From Oculatella sp. LEGE 06141 (GTDB taxonomy: Bacteria; Cyanobacteriota; Cyanobacteriia; Elainellales; Elainellaceae), in assembly GCF_015207605.1 (NCBI RefSeq), contig NZ_JADEWO010000008.1, forward strand, positions 62,001 through 126,000: 64,000 bases of DNA, given 5' to 3'. A program made the translations under genes and the position numbers. The notes under the pieces are model-generated. The model worked only from the letters and a program-made list of their open reading frames with translations. It searched no databases and was not told where the DNA came from. Shown in pieces: positions 50,834 to 60,372 of this stretch. The number at the start of each line of letters is the position of its first letter. Position 1 is the stretch's first letter.

Positions 50834-53800
50834 CAGGTTCAACACAGAGCAAGGCTGCTAACTCCGTCTTTGCGAACGGTGGCGAAATGGGTGAGTTGAT
50901 GCGATCGCTCGACTGGTCACAAACACCCATTGGGTCGGTGCAGTCCTGGTCACACAGTCTCAAATCACTGGTCAAGACATTGCTCACCTCGCGCTATCCA
51001 ATGGTGCTAACCTGGGGAGCCGAGTTCACGCAGTTTTACAACGATGCCTACTCTCAATTAATTGGGGATAAGCATCCAACCGCCCTGGGAACCGACATCC
51101 GGGAAACGCTGGCAGAAGCCTGGGATACGCTTGGTCCCATGATTCAGCGAGTCATGGCAACGGGGGTAGCAAACTGGACTCCGGCACTGCCGCTGGTTTT
51201 AGAACGCGCTGGGTATCGGGAAGAATCCTACTTTAGCGTCTCACATGCTCCAGCCGAAGATGACGATGGGCAGATTGTGGGTATGCTGGCAGTCTGTAGC
51301 GAGGTGACGCAGCAAGTTTTAGGAGAACGGCGACTGCGGCTGTTGCGGGATCTGGCTACTCAAACAGGTGAAACGCGCAGTGTGCAGGAGACATGCCAGG
51401 ATTTGATGACGGCGATCGCCGCTCATCCCCTAGATGTTCCGTTTGCGCTTCTTTACCTACGAGAGCCGGACGGCAGCACGCTCTCCCTCCAAGCAACCGT
51501 GGGCTTAACCGCAGACAAACAGCTCTGCCCTGATTCGATTGATTTAGCAACCAGTCACCCGCTTTGGTCGTTCGCATCAGCGGCGGCGGGTGAAACCGTT
51601 TTAGTAGAAGCATTGAATCACCACATGACCGTGCTTGGAGGTCTGTGGAATGAATCAGTTCACACGGCTCTGATGATGCCGATCGCCTCTGGTCAAACCG
51701 CGACGTTAGGCGTGTTGGTGGCTGGCGTAAATCCCAATCGGGCAATTGATGAAGGCTATCGATCGTTCTACGAGTTGCTAGTCGGACAGGTTTCCGTATC
51801 GATTCGCAATGCTCAGGCGTATGAGGAAGAGCGCCGTCGTGCCGAAGCGTTAGCCGAACTCGATCGGGCAAAGACAGCCTTCTTTTCTAACGTCAGCCAC
51901 GAGTTTCGCACCCCTCTAACGTTGATGCTCAATCCGCTGGCAGAGGTGCTGCAAAGTGACCATCTGCCACGCGCCGAACAAGAGAAAATTGCGATCGCCC
52001 AGCGCAACGCCCAGCGGCTCCTCAAGCTCGTCAATACCCTGCTTGACTTTTCGCGGATCGAAGCCGGACGCGCTCAGGCATATTTTGAACCCACGGATCT
52101 CGCCACCTACACCGTTGAATTGACCAGTCTCTTTCAGTCTGCCATTGAGCAAGCGGGACTGCGCTTGATGGTGGATTGTCCCCCGTTGCCACACCCTGTA
52201 TCTGTCGATCGCGATATGTGGGAGAAGATTGTGCTGAATCTACTCTCGAATGCGTTTAAGTTCACCTTTGAGGGGGAAATCGCGGTTTCCTTGCATCTGC
52301 TAGGCGACCAGGTGGAACTAATGGTGCGCGACACGGGCACGGGCATTCCTGAAGCCGATCTGCCCCGATTATTTGAGCGATTTCATCGAGTTGAAGGCGC
52401 AAAGGGACGCACATTTGAAGGCACTGGCATCGGGCTATCGCTGGTGCAAGAACTGGTGCATCTGCATCATGGCACGATCGCCGTTGAGAGTACTCTGGGT
52501 CAGGGCAGCAGGTTTCGAGTCCAGCTACCGATAAACGCCACACCTGCGGTTTCCACAGAGCGAGGCAGTCACCATTCTGACAGCAATGCTCAACCGACCA
52601 ACAGCGCAACGTCTTATGTGCAGGAAGCCTCAGGCTGGCTACTTGGAACCCCAGATCAGCGGGTAGATGAGTGGCTGGGTAAGAGCGTGGATCAATCTCC
52701 CTCTCTCCCTTCCTCTCCTGCTCGCATCTTCCTCATCGATGACAATGCCGATATGCGGAACTATCTGCACCGCATTTTGAGCGAGGTTTATCAGGTGGAG
52801 GTGTTTACCGAAGGATCAGCCGCACTCAACGCTGCCCGCACTGCAACGCCCGATTTAGTCCTCAGCGATGTGATGATGCCGGGAATGGACGGGTTCGAGT
52901 TGCTCAAGCAATTGCGACGCGATCCACACACTTGCGAAATTCCAATTCTGCTGCTGTCTGCTCGCGCCGGAGAAGAAGCGGCAGTGGAAGGGCTAAGTGC
53001 CGGAGCCGATGATTACCTGGTCAAACCGTTTAGTGTTCGCGAACTGTTGGCACGAGTCGCTGTGAATGTGGAACTGGGGCGATCGCGCCAGGCTGCCGTT
53101 CGTCGTCGCCTCGATCAGGTCTTGTCTTCTGTCTCTGATCTCATCTATATCTTTGATCTGGCAGGGCGGTTTACCTATGCCAATCAATCGCTGCTTGACC
53201 TCTGGCAAAAACCATTTGCAGAAATTGTCGGTAAGACCTTTCTAGACCTCGATTACCCACCTGAACTAGCCGATCGCCTTCAGCAGCAGATTCAACAGGT
53301 CATCACCACGCGCCAACCGCTCAAAGACGAAACACCCTACACCAGCGCTCTGGGTACAAGAGCCTATGAATACATTTTCGTGCCGCTATTAGATGCAGAT
53401 GGCGCAGTCGAAGCCGTGGCAGGTACGGGACGTGATATCAGCGATCGCAAACAGGTAGAAATTGCCCTGCGCGAAAGTGAGCAACGGTTCCGTACGCTGA
53501 CCGCCACAATGCCACAGTTGATTTGGACGGCAATGCCCGACGGCAATGTAGATTACCTCAGCCAACAATGGGCAGATTACATTGGTTTGCCGCCCGAACA
53601 GCTTTATAACTGGCGGTGGCAGGATGTCGTTCATCCAGCGGATCTGCCCACCACTCTGCGTGATTGGGGACACAGCCTGGAAGTGGGCGAACCCGTGGAT
53701 ATTAAACATCGTTTTCGCTTCCGCACCGGAGAATGGCGCTGGCAGTTGGTACGCGGCACTCCCATTAAGGATGAGGCTGGACAGATCACGAAATGGGTGG

Positions 53801-56343
53801 GAACCTGCACCGACATTCAAAGTGAAATTGATGCTCAGGCAGCGTTACATCAACGAGAACAACGCCTGACCCTTGCCACCGAAGCGGCTCAACTGGGTGT
53901 GTTTGAGTGGCTCGTGTCAGAGGATGTTGCCTTTTGGGAAAACGATCGCGTATACGACATTTTTGGGCATACCCGTGCTGATGGCACCATCTCCCGGCAA
54001 GCCTTTGTTGAGAACTATCTGCACCCAGATGATGCCGCAACCTTTGCCACAAACCTTTCAGAGGGAATGCAGACGGGCAAATTACATCAAACGATTTGCC
54101 GGATACACCGTAAAGACGGGGAAATGAGATGGCTTGAATTTAACGGACAGTTTGAATTTGCCACCGATGGCTCACCATTGAGACTGGTGGGTGTGATTGC
54201 TGATATTACGGAGCGCAAACTCAGCGAGCAGGCAGCAGCGGATGATTTAACCGACACGCGAAGACTGCATGACTTGAGTACGCGATTAATCTTTGAGAGC
54301 GATATTCAGGTGCTGTATGACGAAATTCTGGCTGCCGCGATCGCCATCATGCGAGCAGATGCCGGAACCATTCAACTGCTCGATCCCCATACCAACCATC
54401 TAATTTCCCTTGTTGCGCAGGGCTTGGAACCAACATTAACGCATCATTTCCAGTCCGTAAGTGCAAGTTCTAACACCTCTTGCGGCATTGCCCTGACCAA
54501 TGGTGTACGAACCTTCGTTGACTTTGATGCCCCCGACGTTCCTGATCCAGACGGCTCTCTCAAACGACACCTTGATGCCGGGTTGCGATCGGCGCAGTCT
54601 ACGCCTCTGATCACGCGTTCAGGCAGAGCGATCGGCATGCTATCAACCCACTGGCGCGATCGCCACAAACCCAGCGATCGCGAACTGCGGTTTCTGGATC
54701 TCCTTACTCGGCAGGCGGCTGACCTGATGGAACGTCGGCAAACCGAAGCCGCCTTGCGAGACAGTGAGGAGCTAAAGCAACGCATTTTAGAGAGCAGTAA
54801 GGATTGCATCAAACTGTTAACGCTCAACAGCGAAATTGCCTATATCAGCACAGGCGGGTTAGGTCTGCTGGAAGTTGATGATCCAACGTCCGTTCTCAAC
54901 ACCTGCTGGCTTGATTTCTGGCAAGGCGAAGATTATGAAAATGCTAAACAGGCGATCGCGGCTGCCAAAGCGGGCAACATAGGACAGTTTCAAGGCTATG
55001 TTTCCACCCATAAGGGCACACCAAAATGGTGGGATTGTATCATTACGCCCGTGCGGAACGGTGCAGGGCAGATCACGCAACTGGTTGCCGTCTCCCGCGA
55101 TATTACCCGGCAAAAGCAGGCGGAGGCTGAACGGGAACAACTGCTGGCACAGGAACAGGCTGCACGGGAAGCGGCTGAAACCGCTAACCGCAGCAAAGAT
55201 GAGTTTTTAGCTGTACTGTCCCACGAGTTGCGATCGCCCCTCAATCCCATCCTGGGTTGGACTCAATTACTCCAGAACGGCAAACTCGATGCTACCCGTC
55301 AACGAGAAGCTTTGAACACGATCGAACGGAATGCCAAACTCCAGACGCAACTCATTGAAGACTTGCTCGACATCTCCCGCATCATGCGAGGCAAACTCTC
55401 TCTAACAGTAGCTCCTGTGAGTTTAACCTTTGTGATTTCTGCTGCCCTGGAAACCGTGCAATTGGCAGCCGCCGCAAAAAATATTCAGATCATTCTAAAT
55501 CTGGCTTCAGAGGTTGCCTCTGTGTCTGGGGATGCTGCCCGTTTGCAGCAGGTGGTGTGGAATTTGCTCACCAATGCCGTCAAGTTCACACCGAATGGTG
55601 GACAAGTAACGGTTGAACTGCGGCAACTCGCGCAACTCGCGCAAATTCGAGTCATTGATACAGGTAAAGGCATCAATCCGCAGTTTTTGCCGCATGTGTT
55701 TGAGTATTTTCGGCAGGAAGATGGCTCAACCACTCGCAAGTTTGGCGGATTAGGATTAGGGCTGGCAATCACCCGTCAAATTGTCGAAATGCACGGAGGA
55801 ACCGTATGGGCAGAGAGCCAGGGTGAAGGGCAAGGCGCAACCTTCATCCTGCAATTGCCAACGATACAACAAACAGTATCGATCATCCCTAAGCCAACTC
55901 GAACTCAACCAGACATAGAATTGCCGCTAGAAGGCATCCAGGTTTTGCTCGTAGACGATGATCCAGATACTCGTGAAGTTCAAGCATTTGTGCTGCAACA
56001 AAGTGGTGCAACTGTAACAGCGGTTGCGTCAGGGTTCGAGGCATTACAAACGTTGGCTCAGTTCACTCCTGATATCTTGGTGAGCGACATTGGCATGGCG
56101 GAGATGGATGGCTATATGCTGATGCAGCAGATTCGATCGCGCCTACCTAACCCAGGGAAAACAACTCCAGAGGGAGGTTCACTGTTGAAGGCGATCGCCC
56201 TGACCGCTTATGCCACAGAGCTTGATCAGCAGCGGGCGCTTCAAGCAGGATTTCAGGCTCACATCACAAAGCCTGTAGAGCCAGAGGTGTTGGTGCAAAC
56301 GATCGCCCGTCTATGTGGCCGGAATACATGGGGAAGGGCATAA
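50830..56343 (+). CDS. Hybrid sensor histidine kinase with two kinase cores and two receivers
   Basis: 1837 residues, cytoplasmic (no membrane segments seen). Order: PAS-like sensor (about 20-140), GAF (about 175-335), HisKA with SNVSHEFRTPLTL (about 352), HATPase (GTGIGLSLVQEL), receiver with Asp in PDLVLSDVMMPGMDG (about 680), PAS (about 755-870), PAS with PAC (about 880-1000), PAS (about 1015-1130), GAF (about 1145-1300), PAS (about 1315-1430), second HisKA with AVLSHELRSPLNP (about 1462), second HATPase (GLGLGLAITRQIVEMHGG) and a final receiver with Asp in PDILVSDIGMAEMDG (about 1750). All phosphorylation sites are present, so two complete His-Asp relays sit in one chain. There is no output domain; the coupled XRE protein may be the DNA-binding partner. 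The signal sensed is unknown. Confidence 0.94.
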   Translation: MTGSTQSKAANSVFANGGEMGELMRSLDWSQTPIGSVQSWSHSLKSLVKTLLTSRYPMVLTWGAEFTQFYNDAYSQLIGDKHPTALGTDIRETLAEAWDTLGPMIQRVMATGVANWTPALPLVLERAGYREESYFSVSHAPAEDDDGQIVGMLAVCSEVTQQVLGERRLRLLRDLATQTGETRSVQETCQDLMTAIAAHPLDVPFALLYLREPDGSTLSLQATVGLTADKQLCPDSIDLATSHPLWSFASAAAGETVLVEALNHHMTVLGGLWNESVHTALMMPIASGQTATLGVLVAGVNPNRAIDEGYRSFYELLVGQVSVSIRNAQAYEEERRRAEALAELDRAKTAFFSNVSHEFRTPLTLMLNPLAEVLQSDHLPRAEQEKIAIAQRNAQRLLKLVNTLLDFSRIEAGRAQAYFEPTDLATYTVELTSLFQSAIEQAGLRLMVDCPPLPHPVSVDRDMWEKIVLNLLSNAFKFTFEGEIAVSLHLLGDQVELMVRDTGTGIPEADLPRLFERFHRVEGAKGRTFEGTGIGLSLVQELVHLHHGTIAVESTLGQGSRFRVQLPINATPAVSTERGSHHSDSNAQPTNSATSYVQEASGWLLGTPDQRVDEWLGKSVDQSPSLPSSPARIFLIDDNADMRNYLHRILSEVYQVEVFTEGSAALNAARTATPDLVLSDVMMPGMDGFELLKQLRRDPHTCEIPILLLSARAGEEAAVEGLSAGADDYLVKPFSVRELLARVAVNVELGRSRQAAVRRRLDQVLSSVSDLIYIFDLAGRFTYANQSLLDLWQKPFAEIVGKTFLDLDYPPELADRLQQQIQQVITTRQPLKDETPYTSALGTRAYEYIFVPLLDADGAVEAVAGTGRDISDRKQVEIALRESEQRFRTLTATMPQLIWTAMPDGNVDYLSQQWADYIGLPPEQLYNWRWQDVVHPADLPTTLRDWGHSLEVGEPVDIKHRFRFRTGEWRWQLVRGTPIKDEAGQITKWVGTCTDIQSEIDAQAALHQREQRLTLATEAAQLGVFEWLVSEDVAFWENDRVYDIFGHTRADGTISRQAFVENYLHPDDAATFATNLSEGMQTGKLHQTICRIHRKDGEMRWLEFNGQFEFATDGSPLRLVGVIADITERKLSEQAAADDLTDTRRLHDLSTRLIFESDIQVLYDEILAAAIAIMRADAGTIQLLDPHTNHLISLVAQGLEPTLTHHFQSVSASSNTSCGIALTNGVRTFVDFDAPDVPDPDGSLKRHLDAGLRSAQSTPLITRSGRAIGMLSTHWRDRHKPSDRELRFLDLLTRQAADLMERRQTEAALRDSEELKQRILESSKDCIKLLTLNSEIAYISTGGLGLLEVDDPTSVLNTCWLDFWQGEDYENAKQAIAAAKAGNIGQFQGYVSTHKGTPKWWDCIITPVRNGAGQITQLVAVSRDITRQKQAEAEREQLLAQEQAAREAAETANRSKDEFLAVLSHELRSPLNPILGWTQLLQNGKLDATRQREALNTIERNAKLQTQLIEDLLDISRIMRGKLSLTVAPVSLTFVISAALETVQLAAAAKNIQIILNLASEVASVSGDAARLQQVVWNLLTNAVKFTPNGGQVTVELRQLAQLAQIRVIDTGKGINPQFLPHVFEYFRQEDGSTTRKFGGLGLGLAITRQIVEMHGGTVWAESQGEGQGATFILQLPTIQQTVSIIPKPTRTQPDIELPLEGIQVLLVDDDPDTREVQAFVLQQSGATVTAVASGFEALQTLAQFTPDILVSDIGMAEMDGYMLMQQIRSRLPNPGKTTPEGGSLLKAIALTAYATELDQQRALQAGFQAHITKPVEPEVLVQTIARLCGRNTWGRA

Positions 56344-56731
56344 TTCAAGATCATCAGAATCATCACGATTATTCAGCGGCAGAGCAACTTTTTGGGTTGT
56401 GTTGCAAAAATGACCAACGGTACGTGGGAAGGCTTACAGCCATTTTCATTTGCATTCACCACACTCCAAAGCCTACACCCCACACCCATCTTGGCCAAAC
56501 TGTGCTTACTCGATTGAGACCTGCTGTAACTCCTTGCTCCTAACTCTTCATGTCCACTCCTTCCCTATTCAAATGGCGGCTTTTTGACCAGAGATTATGT
56601 TGAATGTGCGGTGGTACTGCCCTTATGCTTCGGGTTTGCGAGATGGGGATATTGCATCAAGACTGGCGTTTATTCTCGACGATCGCCCGGAGAGCCTGAT
56701 CCCCATCTTTTGGTTTACGCTTTTTTGGGGC
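56344..56731. other. Convergent intergenic region between the hybrid kinase and the hydrolase
   Basis: 388 bp between converging genes. It contains the second copy of the short dispersed element (56434-56529). I see no other structure; reading frames here are short and have no family resemblance. Confidence 0.6.
56434..56529 (-). repeat. Short dispersed element with TTACAGC/GCTGTAA ends, copy 2
   Basis: 96 bp, inverted relative to the copy at 45885-45995. It has the same 7-bp ends, and the copies differ mainly by about 15 bp missing from the GT-rich centre. Confidence 0.8.
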
Positions 56732-57568
56732 TTAATCTTCTTTGAGAAAATCCAGCAGCACAGGGTTGACCTGATCAGCATGAGTCCAGTTAATGGCGTG
56801 CGGTCCGCCAGGAATGACCACAAGTTGACTGTTTTTAATCAGCTTTGGGAGTCTTGCTGCGGTAGACTCAAGCGGCAACATACGATCGGCATCGCCATGA
56901 ATGATCAAGGTTGGCACGTCAATGCGGGGCAGATCGTCGCGGAAGTCAGTCACCCAAGACGGTACACAATCCAGTGTTGCTTTAGCAGAAGCTCCTGCTG
57001 CCACATTCCAACTCATCTGGATAGCCTCATTACTGATGCGATCGCCGAGAAACACATCCGCGTTGAAGAAGTCTTTGAGGAACATGGATAGGTAAGCTGG
57101 ACGGTCTTCAGCAATTGCTTTCATAACGCCGTCAAAAACATTCTGAGGAACTCCCTCTGGGTTATCATCGGTTTCCAGCAGAAAGGGAGGCACTGGCCCC
57201 ATTAGCACTGCTTTACTGACACGCTCTGAGCCATATTTGCCAAGATAGCGAGTGACTTCACCTGTTCCCATTGAAAAGCCGACCAGAACGGCATTACGCA
57301 AATCAAGTTTGGTCATCAGCGTGTCTAAATCTGCCGCAAAGGTGTCGTAGTCATAGCCAAACGAAGGCTGACTGGAATCACCAAATCCACGGCGATCGTA
57401 AGTGATGACTCGGTAGCCTTCCTTTAGCAACACTCCAACCTGTTTCTCCCAGGAATGACCACTGAGTGGAAAACCATGAATCAACACCACAGGTTGACCC
57501 ACTCCGAAGTCTTCGTAGTAAATATCAATGCTGGCAGAGTTTTCTTGACCGACAGTAACGTAAGGCAT
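56732..57568 (-). CDS. Alpha/beta hydrolase, non-heme (cofactor-free) haloperoxidase/esterase type
   Basis: 278 residues, a full-length single-domain alpha/beta hydrolase. Oxyanion-hole region VVLIHGFPLSGHSW; nucleophile Ser in LVGFSMGTGEV (about 98); acid Asp in HGDADRMLP (about 227); His in PGGPHAINWTH (about 256). The set matches the cofactor-free chloroperoxidase/arylesterase group, which hydrolyses esters and can perhydrolyse acids. A ribosome binding site AGAGGA precedes ATG 57568. It is last in a minus-strand run with a GMC oxidoreductase and an SDR, 136 bp after the former, suggesting a small catabolic or detoxifying set. The natural substrate cannot be told. Confidence 0.92.
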   Translation of the reverse strand: MPYVTVGQENSASIDIYYEDFGVGQPVVLIHGFPLSGHSWEKQVGVLLKEGYRVITYDRRGFGDSSQPSFGYDYDTFAADLDTLMTKLDLRNAVLVGFSMGTGEVTRYLGKYGSERVSKAVLMGPVPPFLLETDDNPEGVPQNVFDGVMKAIAEDRPAYLSMFLKDFFNADVFLGDRISNEAIQMSWNVAAGASAKATLDCVPSWVTDFRDDLPRIDVPTLIIHGDADRMLPLESTAARLPKLIKNSQLVVIPGGPHAINWTHADQVNPVLLDFLKED

Positions 57569-57704
57569 GAGAGTTTCCTCTTTGTGAATTTGAATTGGTT
57601 TATTGGTTGATTTCGATCAGCACAAGAACAATCTCAGTCTTTATAAGAATTGGTTGCACGCCGGTTTCGACCTCCCATAGGAAACGTTCGCTACAGTGGG
57701 CGGC

Positions 57705-59276
57705 TCAGCCAGTCGCTTCCACAACCTGGTAGGACGTCATCCGGTGTGCCTGCTTGAGGATATCTGCTGCTCGTTCGCCGATGACGACGCAGGGAGCCAT
57801 CGTATTTCCACTGGTGATCTCAGGCATGATAGAAGCATCCGCCACGCGCAGCTTATTGATGCCATAGACCTTCAGATTGCCATCGACTACAGACATGGAA
57901 TCTTGCCCCATCTTGGCAGTACACGACTGATGCCAGTATGTAACCGCCGCGTTGCGGGCGAAGGTCTCCATTTCGCTGCGACCGAGTTTGCCTGGCAGCG
58001 CTTCACGTTTCACCAGCTTCTCGAAGACACTACTATTGCCGAGGTCACGGCAAAGTTCAATGTTGCTGAATGCAGCTTTCAGGTCATCGGGATGCGACAG
58101 CGTGTTTGCATTGATTAGCACTGGATCGTTTACGTCAGGGCCGGAAAGCCTCACCGTGCCCCGGCTTTTAGGGTGCGACAGACCCGCAAACATCGTCCAA
58201 CCGTGCTCTGGAACCCCAAGGTGAGCCGTCTCCGCGCTGGGCACCGGAAACTCAACCTGGCAGTGAAACATATCGGGCTGCTTCAGGTTGGGATCACTCG
58301 TCCAATAAAGAGTAGCTTCCGAGCCGCCATTGCTAATCTTCTGAGGCTCATGGTATTCAAAGATGCAGCCAAACGAAACGTGATCCTGATGATTTTGGCC
58401 AACCCCAGGAAGGTGCTGAACAACGGGTATTCCGTGCCTGCGAAGTTCCTCTTCCGGTCCGATGCCAGATTGGAGGAGAACCTTTGGCGTATTGATTGCG
58501 CCGAGAGAGAGGATGACTTCCTCCGAAGCGTAGTACTGATTGCGTCTGCCATCCTGGATCACCTCAACTCCGATGACCGACCTGCCATCGAAGATCAGTT
58601 TGCTGACCATCGTGTGCGTCAAGACCGATAAGTTCGGCTGATTCAGGAGAGGATAGACATACGATCGAAAGATGGAAGAGCGACGTCCGTTTTGGATAAT
58701 GAGATCGTTGATCGCAGCGCCGCCGCGCCCTTCCATCATTTCGCCGTTGGGACTCTCGAAACGCGGAATACCCATGCTGTTTGCGGCCTCAACCATAGCC
58801 TGTGCAATGGGCTGGGGATTGGCGGCGGATTCCACGTGAACGGGGCCACCTGTTCCCCGACGCACAGGGTCACTCGCGCCCTGCCAGTTTTCGATGCGGC
58901 GATAGATCTCCAGAACGGATTCATACCCCCACGCCGGATCGCCGGAAGCCTCAGCGAAGTAGTTCCAATCATTCTTGTGGCCTCGTGCCCACACCATGAC
59001 GTTGATACTTGAGCCGCCTCCCAGTACCTTGCCCATATTCAGTGGGATTGAGCGTCCATTCAAATGCGCGTTGGGCTGTGCAACGAAGGCCCAGTCACGT
59101 TCTGATCCAAGATTCAACGGCCATTGTGCTGGAGTCATCACCTCTGGCACGTCATCCGTTCCACCTGCTTCGATTAGCAGCACATTAACTTGTTTGTCTT
59201 CGGCAAGCCTTGCTGCTATGACTGAACCCGCAGGGCCTGCGCCGCAGACGATGAAATCGTAGTGTTGGTTCACCAT
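57705..59276 (-). CDS. GMC-family FAD-dependent oxidoreductase (choline dehydrogenase-like)
   Basis: 523 residues. FAD-binding N-terminus FIVCGAGPAGSVIAARLAED with the distal Glu in LLIEAGGTDD; GMC signature 1 in GKVLGGGSSINVMVWARG; signature 2 region SLGAINTPKVLLQSGIGP; C-terminal catalytic pair His in YWHQSCTAKMG (about 460) and Asn in EITSGNTMAPCVVIGERA (about 502). Such enzymes oxidise primary or secondary alcohols to carbonyls using FAD. The start is firm: GGAGGT (59286-59291) lies 9 bases before ATG 59276. I find no GCGATCGC octamer in its 1.57 kb, unlike most of the window, a weak hint of more recent arrival. It lies between the SDR and hydrolase genes on the same strand. Confidence 0.94.
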   Translation of the reverse strand: MVNQHYDFIVCGAGPAGSVIAARLAEDKQVNVLLIEAGGTDDVPEVMTPAQWPLNLGSERDWAFVAQPNAHLNGRSIPLNMGKVLGGGSSINVMVWARGHKNDWNYFAEASGDPAWGYESVLEIYRRIENWQGASDPVRRGTGGPVHVESAANPQPIAQAMVEAANSMGIPRFESPNGEMMEGRGGAAINDLIIQNGRRSSIFRSYVYPLLNQPNLSVLTHTMVSKLIFDGRSVIGVEVIQDGRRNQYYASEEVILSLGAINTPKVLLQSGIGPEEELRRHGIPVVQHLPGVGQNHQDHVSFGCIFEYHEPQKISNGGSEATLYWTSDPNLKQPDMFHCQVEFPVPSAETAHLGVPEHGWTMFAGLSHPKSRGTVRLSGPDVNDPVLINANTLSHPDDLKAAFSNIELCRDLGNSSVFEKLVKREALPGKLGRSEMETFARNAAVTYWHQSCTAKMGQDSMSVVDGNLKVYGINKLRVADASIMPEITSGNTMAPCVVIGERAADILKQAHRMTSYQVVEATG

Positions 59277-59326
59277 GAGAGAAGTACCTCCAAATTTCGT
59301 AATGTTGATTGGTTCTCGCTTGTGCG

Positions 59327-60163
59327 TCAGACGGTCGGGATCGTGCCGCCGTCAATGACATATTCAACGCCTGTGATGTAAGAGGCGCGATCGGACACCA
59401 GAAAAGCGACTAGCTCCGCGACCTCTTCGGGGCGACCCGGTCGTCCCATCGGGATTCCTCCGAGGGAGTCCATCAGCCCTTGACGTTGAGTATCAAGATC
59501 AGTACCAGACTGCTGAGCTAACCTCTCGATCAATCTCTCAGCCGCCTTCGTTTCAATGAAGCCAGGTGCGACGGCATTGACACGCACCCCCTGAGGCGCA
59601 ACTTCGTTTGACAGCCCTTTGCTGTAGGTTGCCAGTGCCGCTTTTGCCGCCGCATACGCTAATGTCGCGTCGTAAAGCGGGAGCCGACTCTGGATCGACG
59701 AGATATGGATGATGACACCTGACTTCTGTTCAAGCATCCGGGGCAGAAACGCCCGATCCAAACGGACGGCGGCAAATAAGTTGTCATTGATTGTCTGCTG
59801 CCAATCCCCATCTGTCAGAGCAAGCGCGCCGCCGCTTGGCGCAGAGGAGCCGCCGACATTGTTAATCAGGATATCCACACCACCGAAACGAGCGAAGACT
59901 TCCTGCACCACTTTGTTCACCCCATCGGGCGTGCTGAGGTCAGTCCCGATGAACAGGTCAGGCGATTGCAGGTTTTCGGGCATTGAACGAGCGGTCGTCA
60001 TGACCGTTGCACCGGCTTGCCTCAGTCGTGAAGCGATCGCTTCACCGATGCCTTTTGTCCCGCCTGTCACCAAAACTTTTTTGCCGAGCAGCTCGGTGGA
60101 ATCAGTTCGTATGTTTGTAGTTGTAGTTGTGTTCATGTTGAATGTGTTTGTAGTTGTGTTCAT
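59327..60163 (-). CDS. Short-chain dehydrogenase/reductase (SDR family)
   Basis: About 278 residues from ATG 60163; a second ATG at 60136, in the other half of a small duplication, and an upstream frame to 60250 are also possible. Rossmann loop [23 protein letters not shown] after strand 4, catalytic Ser in [10 protein letters not shown], Tyr and Lys in YAAAKAAL, and the usual C-terminal [14 protein letters not shown]. This is a classical SDR using NAD(P)(H) on an alcohol or ketone; the substrate is unknown. It is followed at 50 bp by the GMC gene, so the two oxidoreductases are probably co-transcribed. Confidence 0.92.
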   Translation of the reverse strand: MNTTTNTFNMNTTTTTNIRTDSTELLGKKVLVTGGTKGIGEAIASRLRQAGATVMTTARSMPENLQSPDLFIGTDLSTPDGVNKVVQEVFARFGGVDILINNVGGSSAPSGGALALTDGDWQQTINDNLFAAVRLDRAFLPRMLEQKSGVIIHISSIQSRLPLYDATLAYAAAKAALATYSKGLSNEVAPQGVRVNAVAPGFIETKAAERLIERLAQQSGTDLDTQRQGLMDSLGGIPMGRPGRPEEVAELVAFLVSDRASYITGVEYVIDGGTIPTV

Positions 60164-60169
60164 GTTGAA
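60114..60169 (-). repeat. Small direct duplication across the SDR translation start
   Basis: The motif TTTGTAGTTGTGTTCATG occurs twice with ATGs 27 bp apart (60136 and 60163), one copy carrying an extra AGTTGT. The result is a duplicated MNTTT start with two candidate start codons. Confidence 0.7.
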
Positions 60170-60306
60170 ATCATCAAGCAGTGGTAACAGGAAAATACTG
60201 ATAATGAAGTCCAAAGGAGATGAAATTATCCCTATGACAACTTGATACAATGAGTTTTGTTTAAGGACTTCTGAGAAGCATCAACTATCACTCATGTATT
60301 AGTACC

Positions 60307-60352
60307 TCAGCCCCCCCCGCAGAGTTGGGGAACTCCCTCAGTACGGGGCTGA
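60307..60352. repeat. C/G-rich inverted repeat between the OmpR-type regulator and SDR genes
   Basis: TCAGCCCC and GGGGCTGA are perfect 8-bp arms around about 30 bp that include GAGTTGGGG. It resembles the AGCCCCC...GGGGGCT repeats common in cyanobacterial intergenic DNA. It lies about 20 bp after the regulator stop and could act as a weak transcription stop. Confidence 0.6.
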
Positions 60353-60372
60353 ACCAGAAAAGTAGTTAGAGG

